A stretch of 64,000 nt of DNA, taken from Burkholderia ubonensis subsp. mesacidophila. Its GTDB lineage: Bacteria > Pseudomonadota > Gammaproteobacteria > Burkholderiales > Burkholderiaceae. The notes under the pieces are model-generated. The model did not search any database. It was not told the origin of the DNA and worked only from the letters and a program-made list of their open reading frames with translations. This document shows positions 34,922 through 43,832 of this stretch, piece by piece. The number at the start of each line of letters is the position of its first letter. Positions within the stretch are counted from its first letter, which is position 1. Made by a program: the position numbers and the translations under genes. The stretch is taken from contig NZ_CP020738.1 of NCBI RefSeq assembly GCF_002097715.1, forward strand, positions 3,100,001 through 3,164,000, in the 5' to 3' direction.

Positions 34922-35223
34922 TTCGTCCTCCATGACATGGAACCCTCGAAACCCTCATGACGCGCGCGGGACGCAGGCAGGCACGCGCCGCGTCCCGCGC
35001 GCGCTTATAGCGTAGGTCAAATTGCGCGCGTCACGGGCGACGCTGCGCGACGCGCGCGGCCGCAAGGTGTCCGATCCCGCATGCGCCCGCCGCGGCGCCG
35101 AATCGCCGCGCTGCGCCGCCTATACTTTTTTCATCGATTCCCCGAACGCGACGCGCGCCCGCGTCGCGATGCACCGGCGGTCGCGCGAACCCGGCCGGCC
35201 CCCTTTCCTGTGAGGAGAAGATC
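34922..35223. other. Divergent intergenic region, no gene seen
   Basis: Holds promoters for the peroxiredoxin (minus) and DUF1059 (plus) genes. No hexamer pair stands out. Confidence 0.35.
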
Positions 35224-35436
35224 ATGTCTCGCCGCTATATCGATTGCCGCGAGTTTCCCAGCGCGACGCACTGCTCGGTCGCGATCTCCGCCGATTCCGA
35301 CAGCGAGCTGCTGGAGGCCGCGGTCCAGCACGCGGTCGCGGTGCACCAGCACACCGACACGCCCGAGTTGCGCGCGCAACTGGCGACGCTGTTCCACGAC
35401 GGCACGCCGCCCGCCGAAGCGCCCCGGCAGGCGTGA
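35224..35436 (+). CDS. DUF1059-domain protein
   Basis: The 70-residue small protein is MSRRYIDCREFPSATHCSVA, ISADSDSELLEAAVQHAVAV, HQHTDTPELRAQLATLF. The CREF start and the HxxxxH-like tail with EL are the DUF1059 pattern. The function is unknown. GAGGAGAAG precedes ATG 35224. Confidence 0.85.
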   Translation: MSRRYIDCREFPSATHCSVAISADSDSELLEAAVQHAVAVHQHTDTPELRAQLATLFHDGTPPAEAPRQA

Positions 35437-35928
35437 CCGGCCCGCCCACTCCGCTGACGCGCCTTCAGCCGACCCCTCACCCCGCAGCGCCTCCCCTTCG
35501 CCCCCGCCGCGCCGGCACGCCTCGCCGGCCGGCGCGCTGCGCAGCCGCACCACTCGCATACCGTTCCCCGCGTGGATCACGTGTGAAACGTTTTGCCCGC
35601 GTTGCCGCGTAACGCGCCCGTCACGTGAAGAAATTCATCCATTGAATCATCACGTTAGCTTCAATGGCACGGTGCTCGCTTACAACGGTAGGCAGGTCCG
35701 CACGCGCGTGCAGCCGGCATGCGCACGCCGGCACGGCCGCGCCCGCAGCGACACGGCGGCATCGCGAATGCCGCGCCAGAGCAGGCCGCCGGCCCGCACG
35801 GGAGACCCATTTCGTTGAACCCGACGCCTCCAGGGGCCGCTGCCCGGCGCGACGCGCCGGACCGGCCGCCGGACGGTCGGTCATTTTTGCAACGTCTCGA
35901 ACGATGCGAGTCGCTTCAGGAGGACACC
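35437..35928. other. Intergenic region before the deacetylase operon
   Basis: 492 bases with no gene. A lower-GC stretch at 35620-35680 (CACGTGAAGAAATTCATCC) is a likely promoter area for the secreted-protein gene at 35929, and the AGGAGG just before that ATG is strong. Confidence 0.4.
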
Positions 35929-36180
35929 ATGAAAGTGCGAGGAACGACCGGATCGCTGCGCGTGTGGCGCGCGGTGCTGACCGGTCTTTGCGCGAGCGCC
36001 GTCGCGTTCGCCGCGCTCGGCACGCCGGCAGCGTTCGCCGCCGGCAAGGGGCCCCGTCACACCGGCCACGGTTCGCTGCCGTCGAAAGGGAACATCCCGG
36101 CGAAGTTCCCGACGCTGCCGACGAGCCCGCATCCGAGCGAGGCGAAGAACGCAGGCAAGTTCAAGCCGCAACAACTATAG
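35929..36180 (+). CDS. Small exported protein upstream of the deacetylase-like gene
   Basis: The 83-residue product has a signal peptide (VWRAVLTGLCASAVAFAALG with cleavage near AFAA) and a short basic, Pro/Lys-rich mature part: GKGPRHTGHGSLPSKGNIPA, KFPTLPTSPHPSEAKNAGKF. AGGAGGAC precedes the ATG. It lies 67 bases before the Agd3-like gene on the same strand and may be co-expressed as a partner. No family is recognised. Confidence 0.65.
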   Translation: MKVRGTTGSLRVWRAVLTGLCASAVAFAALGTPAAFAAGKGPRHTGHGSLPSKGNIPAKFPTLPTSPHPSEAKNAGKFKPQQL

Positions 36181-36247
36181 GCATCACGCTGAAGTCATTG
36201 TCGGGGAAAAGTTTCATTCATTCGATCACCGATGCGTGAGGTTTGCC

Positions 36248-38389
36248 ATGAGTGCAATACGAACGTTGTTCCGCTCCTCCGGGCCGCTGGCGCGCGGGCT
36301 CGCCGCGGCCGGGCTCTGCGTCGCGGCGCAGGTCGTCCACGCCGTCCCGCTGGATGCGCTGATCGACCTGAAGGTGCTGGTGCTCGCCAGCCAGCAGGCC
36401 GGCAATACGCCCGAGCTGCAGGCAACGCTGACGATCCTCGACCGGCTGGGCGTGCCGTACACGATCTACTACTACGACACCACCGCCCCGACGCTGCCGA
36501 CGCTCGAAACCGGCGACCATGCGATGTACCAGGGCGTCATCATGCCGATCAGCGACGCGCGCTACATGAACCCGTTTTCCGGCGGCGCGCTCGCGACGAC
36601 GCTCGCGCGCTACCAGTTCAAGTACAACGTGCGGCTCGCGAGCGCCTACACATGGCCAGGCGACACCGGCTGCATGCAGTACGTCGGCTACCGGGATACG
36701 ACCGCGTCGCCGCTCAACACGACGCTGACGGCCACCGGCAAGACGCTGTTCCCGTACATGAACGCCGGCACGACCACGACGAATCCGCTGACCGTGCAAA
36801 ACGCGTGGACGTACTTCATGTCGCCCGCGAGCCCGCTGCCGGCCGGCACGACCACGACGACGCAGATCCAGGGCACGGCGTCGACCGGCGCCACCTATTC
36901 GGTCGCATCAACCTGCCTGTTCGGCAACACGACGCCGCTCGCGGGCGACAGCACGTCGCGCGAAATCATGGCGGTGTCGTTCGACAACAACCCGTACCTG
37001 ATGCATTCGATGACGCTGTCGTATGGCCTCGTCAACTGGGTCACGCGCGGGCTGTTCGTCGGCGTGCGGCACGCGTACATGGATCCGCAGGTCGACGATA
37101 TCGGCATCCCGGATGAGATCTACCCGTATGCTGAGTCGCTCTACGGCTACTGGTACAACGTGACGACGGGCGCGACGACGAGCACGAGCCCTCCGGGCCT
37201 GTGCCCGCTCGGCGACGTCTCGCCGACCACCGGCATGACCGCGTGCGAGTACCGGATGACCGGCGCCGATTTCGACAACATGATGGCCTGGCAGGACAAC
37301 GTCAACGCCGGCACCGCGAACGCGGGCGCGCTGAAACTCACGTTCGCGTTCAACGGCGCGGGCTTCGACACGGCCGACGGCGGTCTCGGCAACTACCCGC
37401 CGAGCGGCACCGACTCGTTGAGCACCGAGGTGAACGCAAACGAGTTCGAATTCAAGTGGATTACCCATACATACGACCACGCACTGCTTGAGCCGATACA
37501 AAACCCGCCGATCACGATCACGCCCAGCCAGGTGACGACCGAGCTGCAGAACAACAACGCGGTCGCGCAGAGCTTCGGCTTCGAAAAATACAACAAGACC
37601 GTTATCGTGACGCCCGAGATCTCCGGCCTCTACTACGCGCCGACGCTGGGCGCGCTCCAGTCGTACGGCATCAACGTGCTCGTGTCCGACTCGTCGAAGC
37701 CGACGCCGCCGGTCGGCACGGCCGGCTGCCCGACGAACAACAACGGCGTCGCCTGGTCGCTTCCGCCGTTCAATGCCGGCAAGTACAACTGCGTGAACCA
37801 GAACATCTTCGAAATCCCGCGTTATCCGACGGCGCTGTTCTACAACGTGTCGCAACCGTCGGAATGGGTCGCCGAATACAACTACTTCTACGGCGCGAAC
37901 GGGATCGATCCGACACGGTGGGGCGTCGATCAGACCTACGCGCAAGTGCTCGACCACGTGTCCGACACGCTGGTGTCCTACCTGCTCACGTTCGACATGC
38001 GCCCGCTGATGTTCCACCAGTCGAACCTGCGCGCGTACAGCGGCACCAGTACGCTGCTCGGCGACCTGCTGAACGCGGTGCTGACGAAGTACAACAAGTA
38101 CTACAAGGGTCTGCCGATTCGCAGTCCGTACCTGTCCGACGCAGGCGTGCTCGCGAAGCAGCGGCTCGTGTTCAACTCGTCGAACGTGACGGCCACGCTG
38201 AAGCCCGGCGTGTCGATCATCGTCAGCGCACCGCCGCGAAGCGACGGGCAACCCGTCGTGGTGCCGATCACCGGCGTGACGTTCGGCACCGTGCACGAAA
38301 CGTATGGCGGCCAGAGCAACTCCACGATCACGTTGCTCCCTGCGGCCGCCTATACGATGCCGATCGCGCCGGCGCCCGCCTGGCAATAG
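36248..38389 (+). CDS. Agd3-like secreted exopolysaccharide deacetylase (CE18-like)
   Basis: The 713-residue exported protein has a signal peptide ending AAQVVHA. It has the layout known for the Aspergillus Agd3 family: an N-terminal carbohydrate-binding region (VLVLASQQAGNTPELQATLT, ILDRLGVPYTIYYYDTTAP), then a deacetylase barrel. The motif VDD at Asp283-Asp284 (AYMDPQVDDIGIPDE) and ITHTYDHALLE with His407 and His411 give the Asp and HxxxH metal-ligand set. A C-terminal domain holds YGINVLVSDSSKP and HVSDTLVSYLLTFDMRPLMF. It probably removes acetyl groups from an extracellular amino-sugar polymer. GAGG precedes ATG 36248. Confidence 0.7.
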   Translation: MSAIRTLFRSSGPLARGLAAAGLCVAAQVVHAVPLDALIDLKVLVLASQQAGNTPELQATLTILDRLGVPYTIYYYDTTAPTLPTLETGDHAMYQGVIMPISDARYMNPFSGGALATTLARYQFKYNVRLASAYTWPGDTGCMQYVGYRDTTASPLNTTLTATGKTLFPYMNAGTTTTNPLTVQNAWTYFMSPASPLPAGTTTTTQIQGTASTGATYSVASTCLFGNTTPLAGDSTSREIMAVSFDNNPYLMHSMTLSYGLVNWVTRGLFVGVRHAYMDPQVDDIGIPDEIYPYAESLYGYWYNVTTGATTSTSPPGLCPLGDVSPTTGMTACEYRMTGADFDNMMAWQDNVNAGTANAGALKLTFAFNGAGFDTADGGLGNYPPSGTDSLSTEVNANEFEFKWITHTYDHALLEPIQNPPITITPSQVTTELQNNNAVAQSFGFEKYNKTVIVTPEISGLYYAPTLGALQSYGINVLVSDSSKPTPPVGTAGCPTNNNGVAWSLPPFNAGKYNCVNQNIFEIPRYPTALFYNVSQPSEWVAEYNYFYGANGIDPTRWGVDQTYAQVLDHVSDTLVSYLLTFDMRPLMFHQSNLRAYSGTSTLLGDLLNAVLTKYNKYYKGLPIRSPYLSDAGVLAKQRLVFNSSNVTATLKPGVSIIVSAPPRSDGQPVVVPITGVTFGTVHETYGGQSNSTITLLPAAAYTMPIAPAPAWQ

Positions 38390-38431
38390 CATGTCGACAG
38401 GCATACCGCGTCACGGAGGCGCGAGTTGACG

Positions 38432-38458
38432 ACGCCCGCCGCAAGGCGGGCGTTTTTT
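38432..38458 (+). terminator. Intrinsic terminator after the deacetylase-like gene
   Basis: ACGCCCGCC (38432-38440)-GCAA-GGCGGGCGT (38445-38453) followed by TTTTTT. Confidence 0.9.
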
Positions 38459-38566
38459 ATCCACAGCCCGGGCGCCGGCCGGCGCCTTTGGATCACTCGG
38501 AAATCTGTGAAACAATCCCGCTTCCCCTTCAGCCGGAATCCGGCGACTCAGCCTAGGAGCGGATCA

Positions 38567-38998
38567 ATGATCACCTCGGGAAGCTGTCACTGCGGCAACA
38601 TCTCCTTCGCGCTCGACTGGCGCGATGCCCCGCCTCGCATTGCCGCGCGCGCCTGCACCTGTTCGTTTTGCCGCAAGCATGGCGGCACCTGGACCTCCTG
38701 TCCGGTCGGCTCGCTCGAAGTCACCGTGAAGGACCCGGCGCAGGTCAGCGCCTATGCGTTCGGCACGCGCACCGCGCGATTCCACGTGTGCGGCACGTGC
38801 GGCGTCGTGCCGGTCGTGACGAGCGAAGTGGACGGCCGGCTCTATGGGGTCGTCAACGTCAACACGTTCGATGGGGTCGACGCTGCGCTCATCGAGCCGG
38901 CCGCTGCCGCTTCGTTCGACGGGGAGGGTACGGACGAGCGTCTCGCTCGCCGCAAGCGCAACTGGATACCGGACGTCGTGTTCCGCGCATGCCGCTGA
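38567..38998 (+). CDS. GFA-family (glutathione-dependent formaldehyde-activating-like) protein
   Basis: The 143-residue zinc protein has SGSCHCGNISFAL, ARACTCSFCRKHGGTW and FHVCGTCGVVPVV. These CxCG, CxxC and CxxCG clusters are the Cys ligands of the GFA/Mss4-like fold. The role is often unknown. TAGGAGCGG precedes the ATG. Its last codons overlap the downstream LysR gene by ten bases. Confidence 0.9.
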   Translation: MITSGSCHCGNISFALDWRDAPPRIAARACTCSFCRKHGGTWTSCPVGSLEVTVKDPAQVSAYAFGTRTARFHVCGTCGVVPVVTSEVDGRLYGVVNVNTFDGVDAALIEPAAAASFDGEGTDERLARRKRNWIPDVVFRACR

Positions 38999-39897
38999 CG
39001 ATCGATCCGAAGCAGGCCGCCGCGCTGCTGGCCGTCGCCGACACCGGCAGCTTCGAGCAGGCGGCGGTGCGCCTGCACGTGACCGCGTCCGCCGTCACGC
39101 AGCGGGTGCGCGCGCTGGAGGCGAGCCTCGGCACGCCGCTCGTGCTGCGCACGCGGCCGTGCCGGCCGACCGTCGCCGGGCAGCGCGTGCTGCAGCACCT
39201 GCGCCGCGTCGCGCTGCTGCAGGCCGACCTGCAGAGCGCGCTCGCGGTCGAGCGTGCATCGCCGATCTCCGTCACGATCGCGCTCAATTCCGACAGCCTC
39301 GGCACCTGGTTCCTGCCCGCGCTGACGTCGGTGCTCGCCGGCGAGCGCATCCTGTTCGAGCTGATCGTCGAGGACCAGGACCATACGTTCGCGCTGCTCG
39401 AAAGCGGGATGGCGGTCGGCTGCGTGACGACCGAGCCGAAGCCGATGCGCGGCTGCGTCGCGACGCCGCTCGGCATGATGCGCTACCGGCTGCTCGCCGC
39501 GTCCGCGTTCGCCGCGCGCTGGTTTCCGCGCGGCCTCAATCGCGCGAGCGCGCGCCGCGCGCCGGTCGTCGCGTATTCGCGGCGCGACACGCTGCAATCG
39601 TCGTTTCTCGAGGAAAAGTTCGGGTTGCCCGTCGGCGCATACCCGTGCCACTACGTGCCGGGCACGCACGCGCATTTCGCAGCGGTCCAGCACGGGCTCG
39701 GCTATGCGATGGTGCCGGCGCCGCTGCTCGGCGACACGCCGCTCGACGCGCAGGGCCTCGTCGATCTCGCGCCCGCGCATCCGACCGACGTCACGCTGTA
39801 CTGGCACGCGTGGACCGTGCAGTCGCCGGCGATGGCGTCATTGTCCGCGCGCGTCGTCGAAGCGGCGCGGCGGCTGCTCGCGCCGCTCGCGCGCTGA
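38989..39897 (+). CDS. LysR-family regulator (ArgP/LysG-like)
   Basis: The 302-residue product has DPKQAAALLAVADTGSFEQA, AVRLHVTASAVTQRVRALEA and LGTPLVLRTRPCRPTVAGQ, which is the ArgP/IciA subgroup signature (PCRPT). Members control lysine/arginine exporters such as ArgO/LysE. No exporter is adjacent here; it overlaps the GFA gene, so it may respond to a different effector. It converges with ltaE. Confidence 0.87.
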   Translation: MPLTIDPKQAAALLAVADTGSFEQAAVRLHVTASAVTQRVRALEASLGTPLVLRTRPCRPTVAGQRVLQHLRRVALLQADLQSALAVERASPISVTIALNSDSLGTWFLPALTSVLAGERILFELIVEDQDHTFALLESGMAVGCVTTEPKPMRGCVATPLGMMRYRLLAASAFAARWFPRGLNRASARRAPVVAYSRRDTLQSSFLEEKFGLPVGAYPCHYVPGTHAHFAAVQHGLGYAMVPAPLLGDTPLDAQGLVDLAPAHPTDVTLYWHAWTVQSPAMASLSARVVEAARRLLAPLAR

Positions 39898-39935
39898 TCG
39901 CTTCGACGACGCAGCGCTGCTGCGCCGCCGCCCGG

Positions 39936-40949
39936 TTACGCGCGCCGCTGCGCGAAATACGCGCCGACCGCGGCGACGAACGTATCGACGTCGTCGCGCG
40001 ACACGTCGCGGTGCGTGACGAAACGCGATGCGTACAGCATCTGCGTGAGGATCCCGCGTTCCTTGAGCCACGCCTCGAGCGGTGCGCAATCGGCCTCGGG
40101 GAACTGCGCGAACACCATGTTCGTCGCCTGCGACAGCACCTTCACCTCGTCGATGCGCGCGAGCCCCGCGGCGAGGCGCGCGGCGTTCTCGTGATCGTCC
40201 GCGAGCCGCTCGACGTTGTGCTCGAGCGCATACAGGCACGCCGCCGCGAGCAGCCCCGACTGCCGCATCGCGCCGCCGAGCATCTTGCGCCAGCGTCGGG
40301 CGCGCTCGATCAGCGGCCGGCTGCCGACCAGCACCGAGCCGACCGGCGCGCCGAGCCCCTTCGAGAAGCAGATCGACACCGAGTCGAACGGCGCGCACAC
40401 GTCCGCGATCGTGCGGCCTGAAGCGACGGCCGCGTTGCACACGCGCGCGCCGTCGAGGTGCGCGGACAGCCCGTGGCTGCGCGCGACCGCGACGGCCTCT
40501 TCCGCATAACCGGTCGGCAGCACGCGGCCGCCGATCGTGTTTTCGAGCGCGAGCAGCCGCGAGCGCGCGAAGTGGTCGTCGAGCGGCTTGATCGCGGCGA
40601 CGATCCTGTCGATCGGCAGCGTGCCGTCGAGCGCATTCTCGATCGGCTGCGGCTGGATGCTGCCGAGCACCGCCGCGCCGCCGCCTTCGTACTTGTAGGT
40701 GTGCGCCTGCTGGCCGACGATGTATTCGTCGCCGCGTTCGCAATGCGCCATCAGCGCGGCGAGATTGCTCTGCGTGCCGCTCGGCAGGTACAGGCCCGCC
40801 TCCTTGCCTGCGCGCTCGGCGGTCACGGCCTGCAGGCGGTTGACGGTCGGGTCGTCGCCCCATACGTCGTCGCCGACTTCGGCGGCTGTCATGGCGGCCA
40901 GCATCGCGGGGCTGGGGCGTGTCACGGTATCGCTGCGCAGATCGATCAT
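39936..40949 (-). CDS. ltaE: Low-specificity L-threonine aldolase
   Basis: The 337-residue PLP enzyme has MIDLRSDTVTRPSPAML, YLPSGTQSNLAALMAHC, LENTIGGRVLPTGYAEEA, LDGARVCNAAVASG and SICFSKGLGAPVGSVLVG with the Schiff-base Lys. It cleaves L-threonine and L-allo-threonine to glycine and acetaldehyde. Length and motifs match LtaE. The start MIDLRSD at 40949 is the conserved N-terminus. Confidence 0.95.
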   Translation of the reverse strand: MIDLRSDTVTRPSPAMLAAMTAAEVGDDVWGDDPTVNRLQAVTAERAGKEAGLYLPSGTQSNLAALMAHCERGDEYIVGQQAHTYKYEGGGAAVLGSIQPQPIENALDGTLPIDRIVAAIKPLDDHFARSRLLALENTIGGRVLPTGYAEEAVAVARSHGLSAHLDGARVCNAAVASGRTIADVCAPFDSVSICFSKGLGAPVGSVLVGSRPLIERARRWRKMLGGAMRQSGLLAAACLYALEHNVERLADDHENAARLAAGLARIDEVKVLSQATNMVFAQFPEADCAPLEAWLKERGILTQMLYASRFVTHRDVSRDDVDTFVAAVGAYFAQRRA

Positions 40950-41052
40950 CGGTGGTCCCTGAGTGAACGCGGGCCGGCACGGGCGCGCCCGAACCGGCCT
41001 GCCGAAACGAGACTCAGAGTGTACGCAATTCGTCGGGCGCCTGCCGGACGCG

Positions 41053-41580
41053 TCAATAACGCGGCGGCGGCTGGACGCCCGGAGGCGGCATCGGCGGCGC
41101 GGCGCGCGGCGCGGGCGCGCCCCCATAGCCGCCGCTCATGCCGCCCGGCACCGGCACGCGATTGCCGGTCGCGTACATGCACTGCAGGTACGCATAGTCG
41201 TAGCGGCGCTGCACGTCGTATGCCGAACCCTGCGCGGCGCCCGCGCCGACCACGCTGCCCGCGAGCAGCCCCGCGCCCGCGCCGACGGCCGCGCCGCTGC
41301 CGCCGTTGAACGCAGCGCCGGCCGCCGCGCCGAGCGCCGTGCCGACCGCCGCGCTGCCGACCGCGCTCGCCGTCGACGCCTGCCCGGCGGTCACGCCGCC
41401 CGACTGCTGGAACGCGTACTGGCGGCAGTTCGCGTCGTCGGCGCGGAACTGGTCGAACGACTTGCCCGTGCCGGGCAGCGCCAGCACGGTCGGCCCGTTC
41501 GGCACGAACGCGCATGCGCTGACGAGGCCGGCCAACACCGCCAGCACGGGCCAGCGCGCATATCGGATCGTGTTGCTCAT
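41053..41580 (-). CDS. Glycine-zipper family lipoprotein
   Basis: The 175-residue product has a lipoprotein signal peptide (VLAVLAGLVSAC, lipobox VSAC) and a DDANCRQYAFQ segment. A glycine-zipper stretch (AVGTALGAAAGAAFNGGSG, AAVGAGAGLLAGSVVGAGA) and a Pro-rich tail follow. It is like YMGG-type glycine-zipper proteins of the envelope. It follows the small exported protein by 13 bases, so the two are one operon. Confidence 0.82.
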   Translation of the reverse strand: MSNTIRYARWPVLAVLAGLVSACAFVPNGPTVLALPGTGKSFDQFRADDANCRQYAFQQSGGVTAGQASTASAVGSAAVGTALGAAAGAAFNGGSGAAVGAGAGLLAGSVVGAGAAQGSAYDVQRRYDYAYLQCMYATGNRVPVPGGMSGGYGGAPAPRAAPPMPPPGVQPPPRY

Positions 41581-41593
41581 CGTCGCGCCTCCA

Positions 41594-41929
41594 TCATTGC
41601 GGCCGCGCCGGCACCGACCGCCAGCCCGACTTGCATGTCTTCACGTACGGGTAGTAGTGCTTCGACGCGTCGCAGTAGTACCAGAGGCCGCCGTCGTTCG
41701 CGTCGGGGCCCTCCTGCGCCTGGCCCTGCTCGATGTACTCCGGCGGCGGGGGCGGCGCGACGGGCACCGCGACGACGGGCGGCGGGTAGTAATAGGGCGC
41801 GGGCGCGACGGGGTAGTAGTACGGATAGCCCGGGCCGATGTAGACCCCGACGCGGGCGGCGTGGGCCACGCCCGCCGCGCCGATTGCGACGGCGGCGAGC
41901 GCGCCCAGCGCAAGCTTCGATGCGTTCAC
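41594..41929 (-). CDS. Small exported Pro/Tyr-rich protein
   Basis: The 111-residue product starts at GTG 41929 with GGAGAACGAGAC upstream, giving signal peptide NASKLALGALAAVAIGAAGV ending AHA. The mature part has GVYIGPGYPYYYPVAPAPYY, then a C-terminal domain DGGLWYYCDASKHYYPYVKT, CKSGWRSVPA. The YYCxxxxxYYPYVxxCxxGW pattern is a common Burkholderia envelope motif of unknown role. An upstream GTG at 41959 is less likely. Confidence 0.72.
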   Translation of the reverse strand: MNASKLALGALAAVAIGAAGVAHAARVGVYIGPGYPYYYPVAPAPYYYPPPVVAVPVAPPPPPEYIEQGQAQEGPDANDGGLWYYCDASKHYYPYVKTCKSGWRSVPARPQ

Positions 41930-42387
41930 GTCTCGTTCTCCGACAAACCGGCTCGCCACGCGAACCCGATGTCTTCAACGCTACGCCGCACCCGCTCCCG
42001 CATCCATTACGAAGGCGCGCGGCAATGTTGCAAGACGTTACCGGCGTCACGAAAGCCGCGCGCGGCGGCCGTCGGCGCGTGCGCGTGCGTTACCGGCCAA
42101 CGGGTTGAAACGGACGCGCGGGCGTCGTGTTCCCGACGATGCGACGCGCCATATTGACGCAGGTGCGGCGGGCCGCCGCGCCCCACTCGCCGCGCGCCAC
42201 GCCGCGATCTTGATACGAATCAACGATTTAACGCGCCGCCGCCGCGCGGGGTCTGGACATCTGCGACGAGTTGGCACATTTCGCGCCGCAATATCGCGTC
42301 CCATACTCCAGCCAACCCTGCAACCGCCTTCGGCCAGGGTCCGCCGGCAGGCCCGCCGGCGGGTATCGACAGCTTCGGTCAACTGGT
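41930..42387. other. Regulatory gap upstream of cioA
   Basis: 458 bases with no gene. It contains the ANR/FNR box at 42210-42223 and, downstream, a poorly defined promoter. If the box centre sits at -41.5, transcription would start near 42258 and leave a leader of about 130 bases before cioA. Confidence 0.45.
42210..42223 (+). promoter_or_regulatory. Perfect ANR/FNR box upstream of cioAB
   Basis: TTGATACGAATCAA is the exact TTGAT-N4-ATCAA consensus, 165 bases before cioA. It predicts control of the oxidase by an oxygen-sensing Fe-S regulator. Confidence 0.8.
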
Positions 42388-43800
42388 ATGGATACCGCAT
42401 TTTCGGCCCTCGATCTGGCCCGCCTGCAATTCGCGTTCACCGTCTCGTTTCACATCGTCTTCCCGGCGCTCAGCATCGGCCTCGCGAGCTTCATCGCCGT
42501 GCTCGAATACCGCTGGCTCAAGACGGGCAAGCCGTACTACAAAACCCTCTGCCTCTTCTGGTCGAAGATCTTCGCCGTCGCGTTCGGGATGGGCGTCGTC
42601 TCCGGCGTGGTGATGAGCTATCAGTTCGGCACCAACTGGGCCGGCTTCTCGAGCTTCGCCGGCTCGGTCACCGGCCCGCTGCTGATGTACGAGGTCATGA
42701 CCGCGTTCTTCCTCGAAGCCGGCTTCCTCGGCATCATGCTGTTCGGCTGGAACCGCGTGAGCCCGCGCGCGCACTTCGGCGCGACGCTGATGGTCGCGAT
42801 CGGCACGATCATCTCGACGTTCTGGATCCTCGCGTCGAACAGCTGGATGCAGACGCCGCAGGGCTTCGAGATCGTCGACGGCCGCGTCGTGCCGACCGAC
42901 TGGTTCGCGATCATCTTCAACCCGTCGTTCCCGTACCGCCTCTTCCACATGGCGATCGCCGCGTTCATCGTGGCCGCGCTGGTGGTCGCCGCGACCGGCG
43001 CATGGCACCTGCTGAAGGGCCGCCGCGACCAGGGCGTGAAGAAGATGTTCTCGATGGCGCTGTGGCTGCTGCTGGTGCTCGCGCCGGTGCAGGCGCTGAT
43101 CGGCGACCAGCACGGCATCAACACGCTGAAGTACCAGCCGGCGAAGATCGCCGCGATCGAGGGCCTGTGGGAAACCGAGAAGGGCGGCACGCCGCTCAAC
43201 CTGTTCGGCATTCCCGACATGAAGGCCGAAACGACGCGCTACGCGGTGAAGGTCCCGCACCTCGGCAGCCTGATCCTCACGCACAGCTGGGACGGCGAGA
43301 TCCGCGGCCTGAAGGAATACCCGCCGGAAGACCGTCCGAACTCGACCGTCGTGTTCTGGAGCTTCCGGATCATGGTTGGACTCGGTTTCGCGATGATCGG
43401 CCTCGCCGCGCTCGCGTGGCTGCTGCGCCGCCGCGGCCGCCTGTATGAATCGAAAGGGTTCCAGCGCTTCGCGCTCGTGATGGGCCCGACCGGTTTCGTG
43501 TCGCTGCTCGCCGGCTGGGTGACGACCGAAGCGGGCCGCCAGCCGTGGGTCGTGTACGGCGTGATGCGCACCGCGCATGCCGTGTCGCCGCTCACCGCGC
43601 AGCAGGTCAGCATCTCGATGATGACGTTCGTGGTCGTGTACTTCCTCGTGTTCGGCACCGGCGTCTACTACATGCTCAAGCTGATGAAGGCCGGCCCCGC
43701 GCTGCCCGACGTCAAGCACGACGACACGCCGGACACGCGCCCCGACCACACCGCGCGCCGCCCGATGTCGGCCGTCGACGAGCTGATCGAGACCGTCTGA
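42388..43800 (+). CDS. cioA: Cytochrome bd-type (cyanide-insensitive) quinol oxidase subunit I
   Basis: The 470-residue subunit carries the haems of the bd-type oxidase that reduces O2 with quinol at the inner membrane. It shows LDLARLQFAFTVSFHIVFPA (His for haem b595), GDQHGINTLKYQPAKIAAIE (short Q-loop), GRLYESKGF and WVTTEAGRQPWVVYGVMRT. The short Q-loop and overall length fit the cyanide-insensitive CioA branch rather than E. coli CydA. It is the first gene of a three-gene operon, under a probable ANR box. The ribosome-binding site is weak. Confidence 0.95.
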   Translation: MDTAFSALDLARLQFAFTVSFHIVFPALSIGLASFIAVLEYRWLKTGKPYYKTLCLFWSKIFAVAFGMGVVSGVVMSYQFGTNWAGFSSFAGSVTGPLLMYEVMTAFFLEAGFLGIMLFGWNRVSPRAHFGATLMVAIGTIISTFWILASNSWMQTPQGFEIVDGRVVPTDWFAIIFNPSFPYRLFHMAIAAFIVAALVVAATGAWHLLKGRRDQGVKKMFSMALWLLLVLAPVQALIGDQHGINTLKYQPAKIAAIEGLWETEKGGTPLNLFGIPDMKAETTRYAVKVPHLGSLILTHSWDGEIRGLKEYPPEDRPNSTVVFWSFRIMVGLGFAMIGLAALAWLLRRRGRLYESKGFQRFALVMGPTGFVSLLAGWVTTEAGRQPWVVYGVMRTAHAVSPLTAQQVSISMMTFVVVYFLVFGTGVYYMLKLMKAGPALPDVKHDDTPDTRPDHTARRPMSAVDELIETV

Positions 43801-43832
43801 CCGGCTCACCACACACGCATACGAGGATATTC

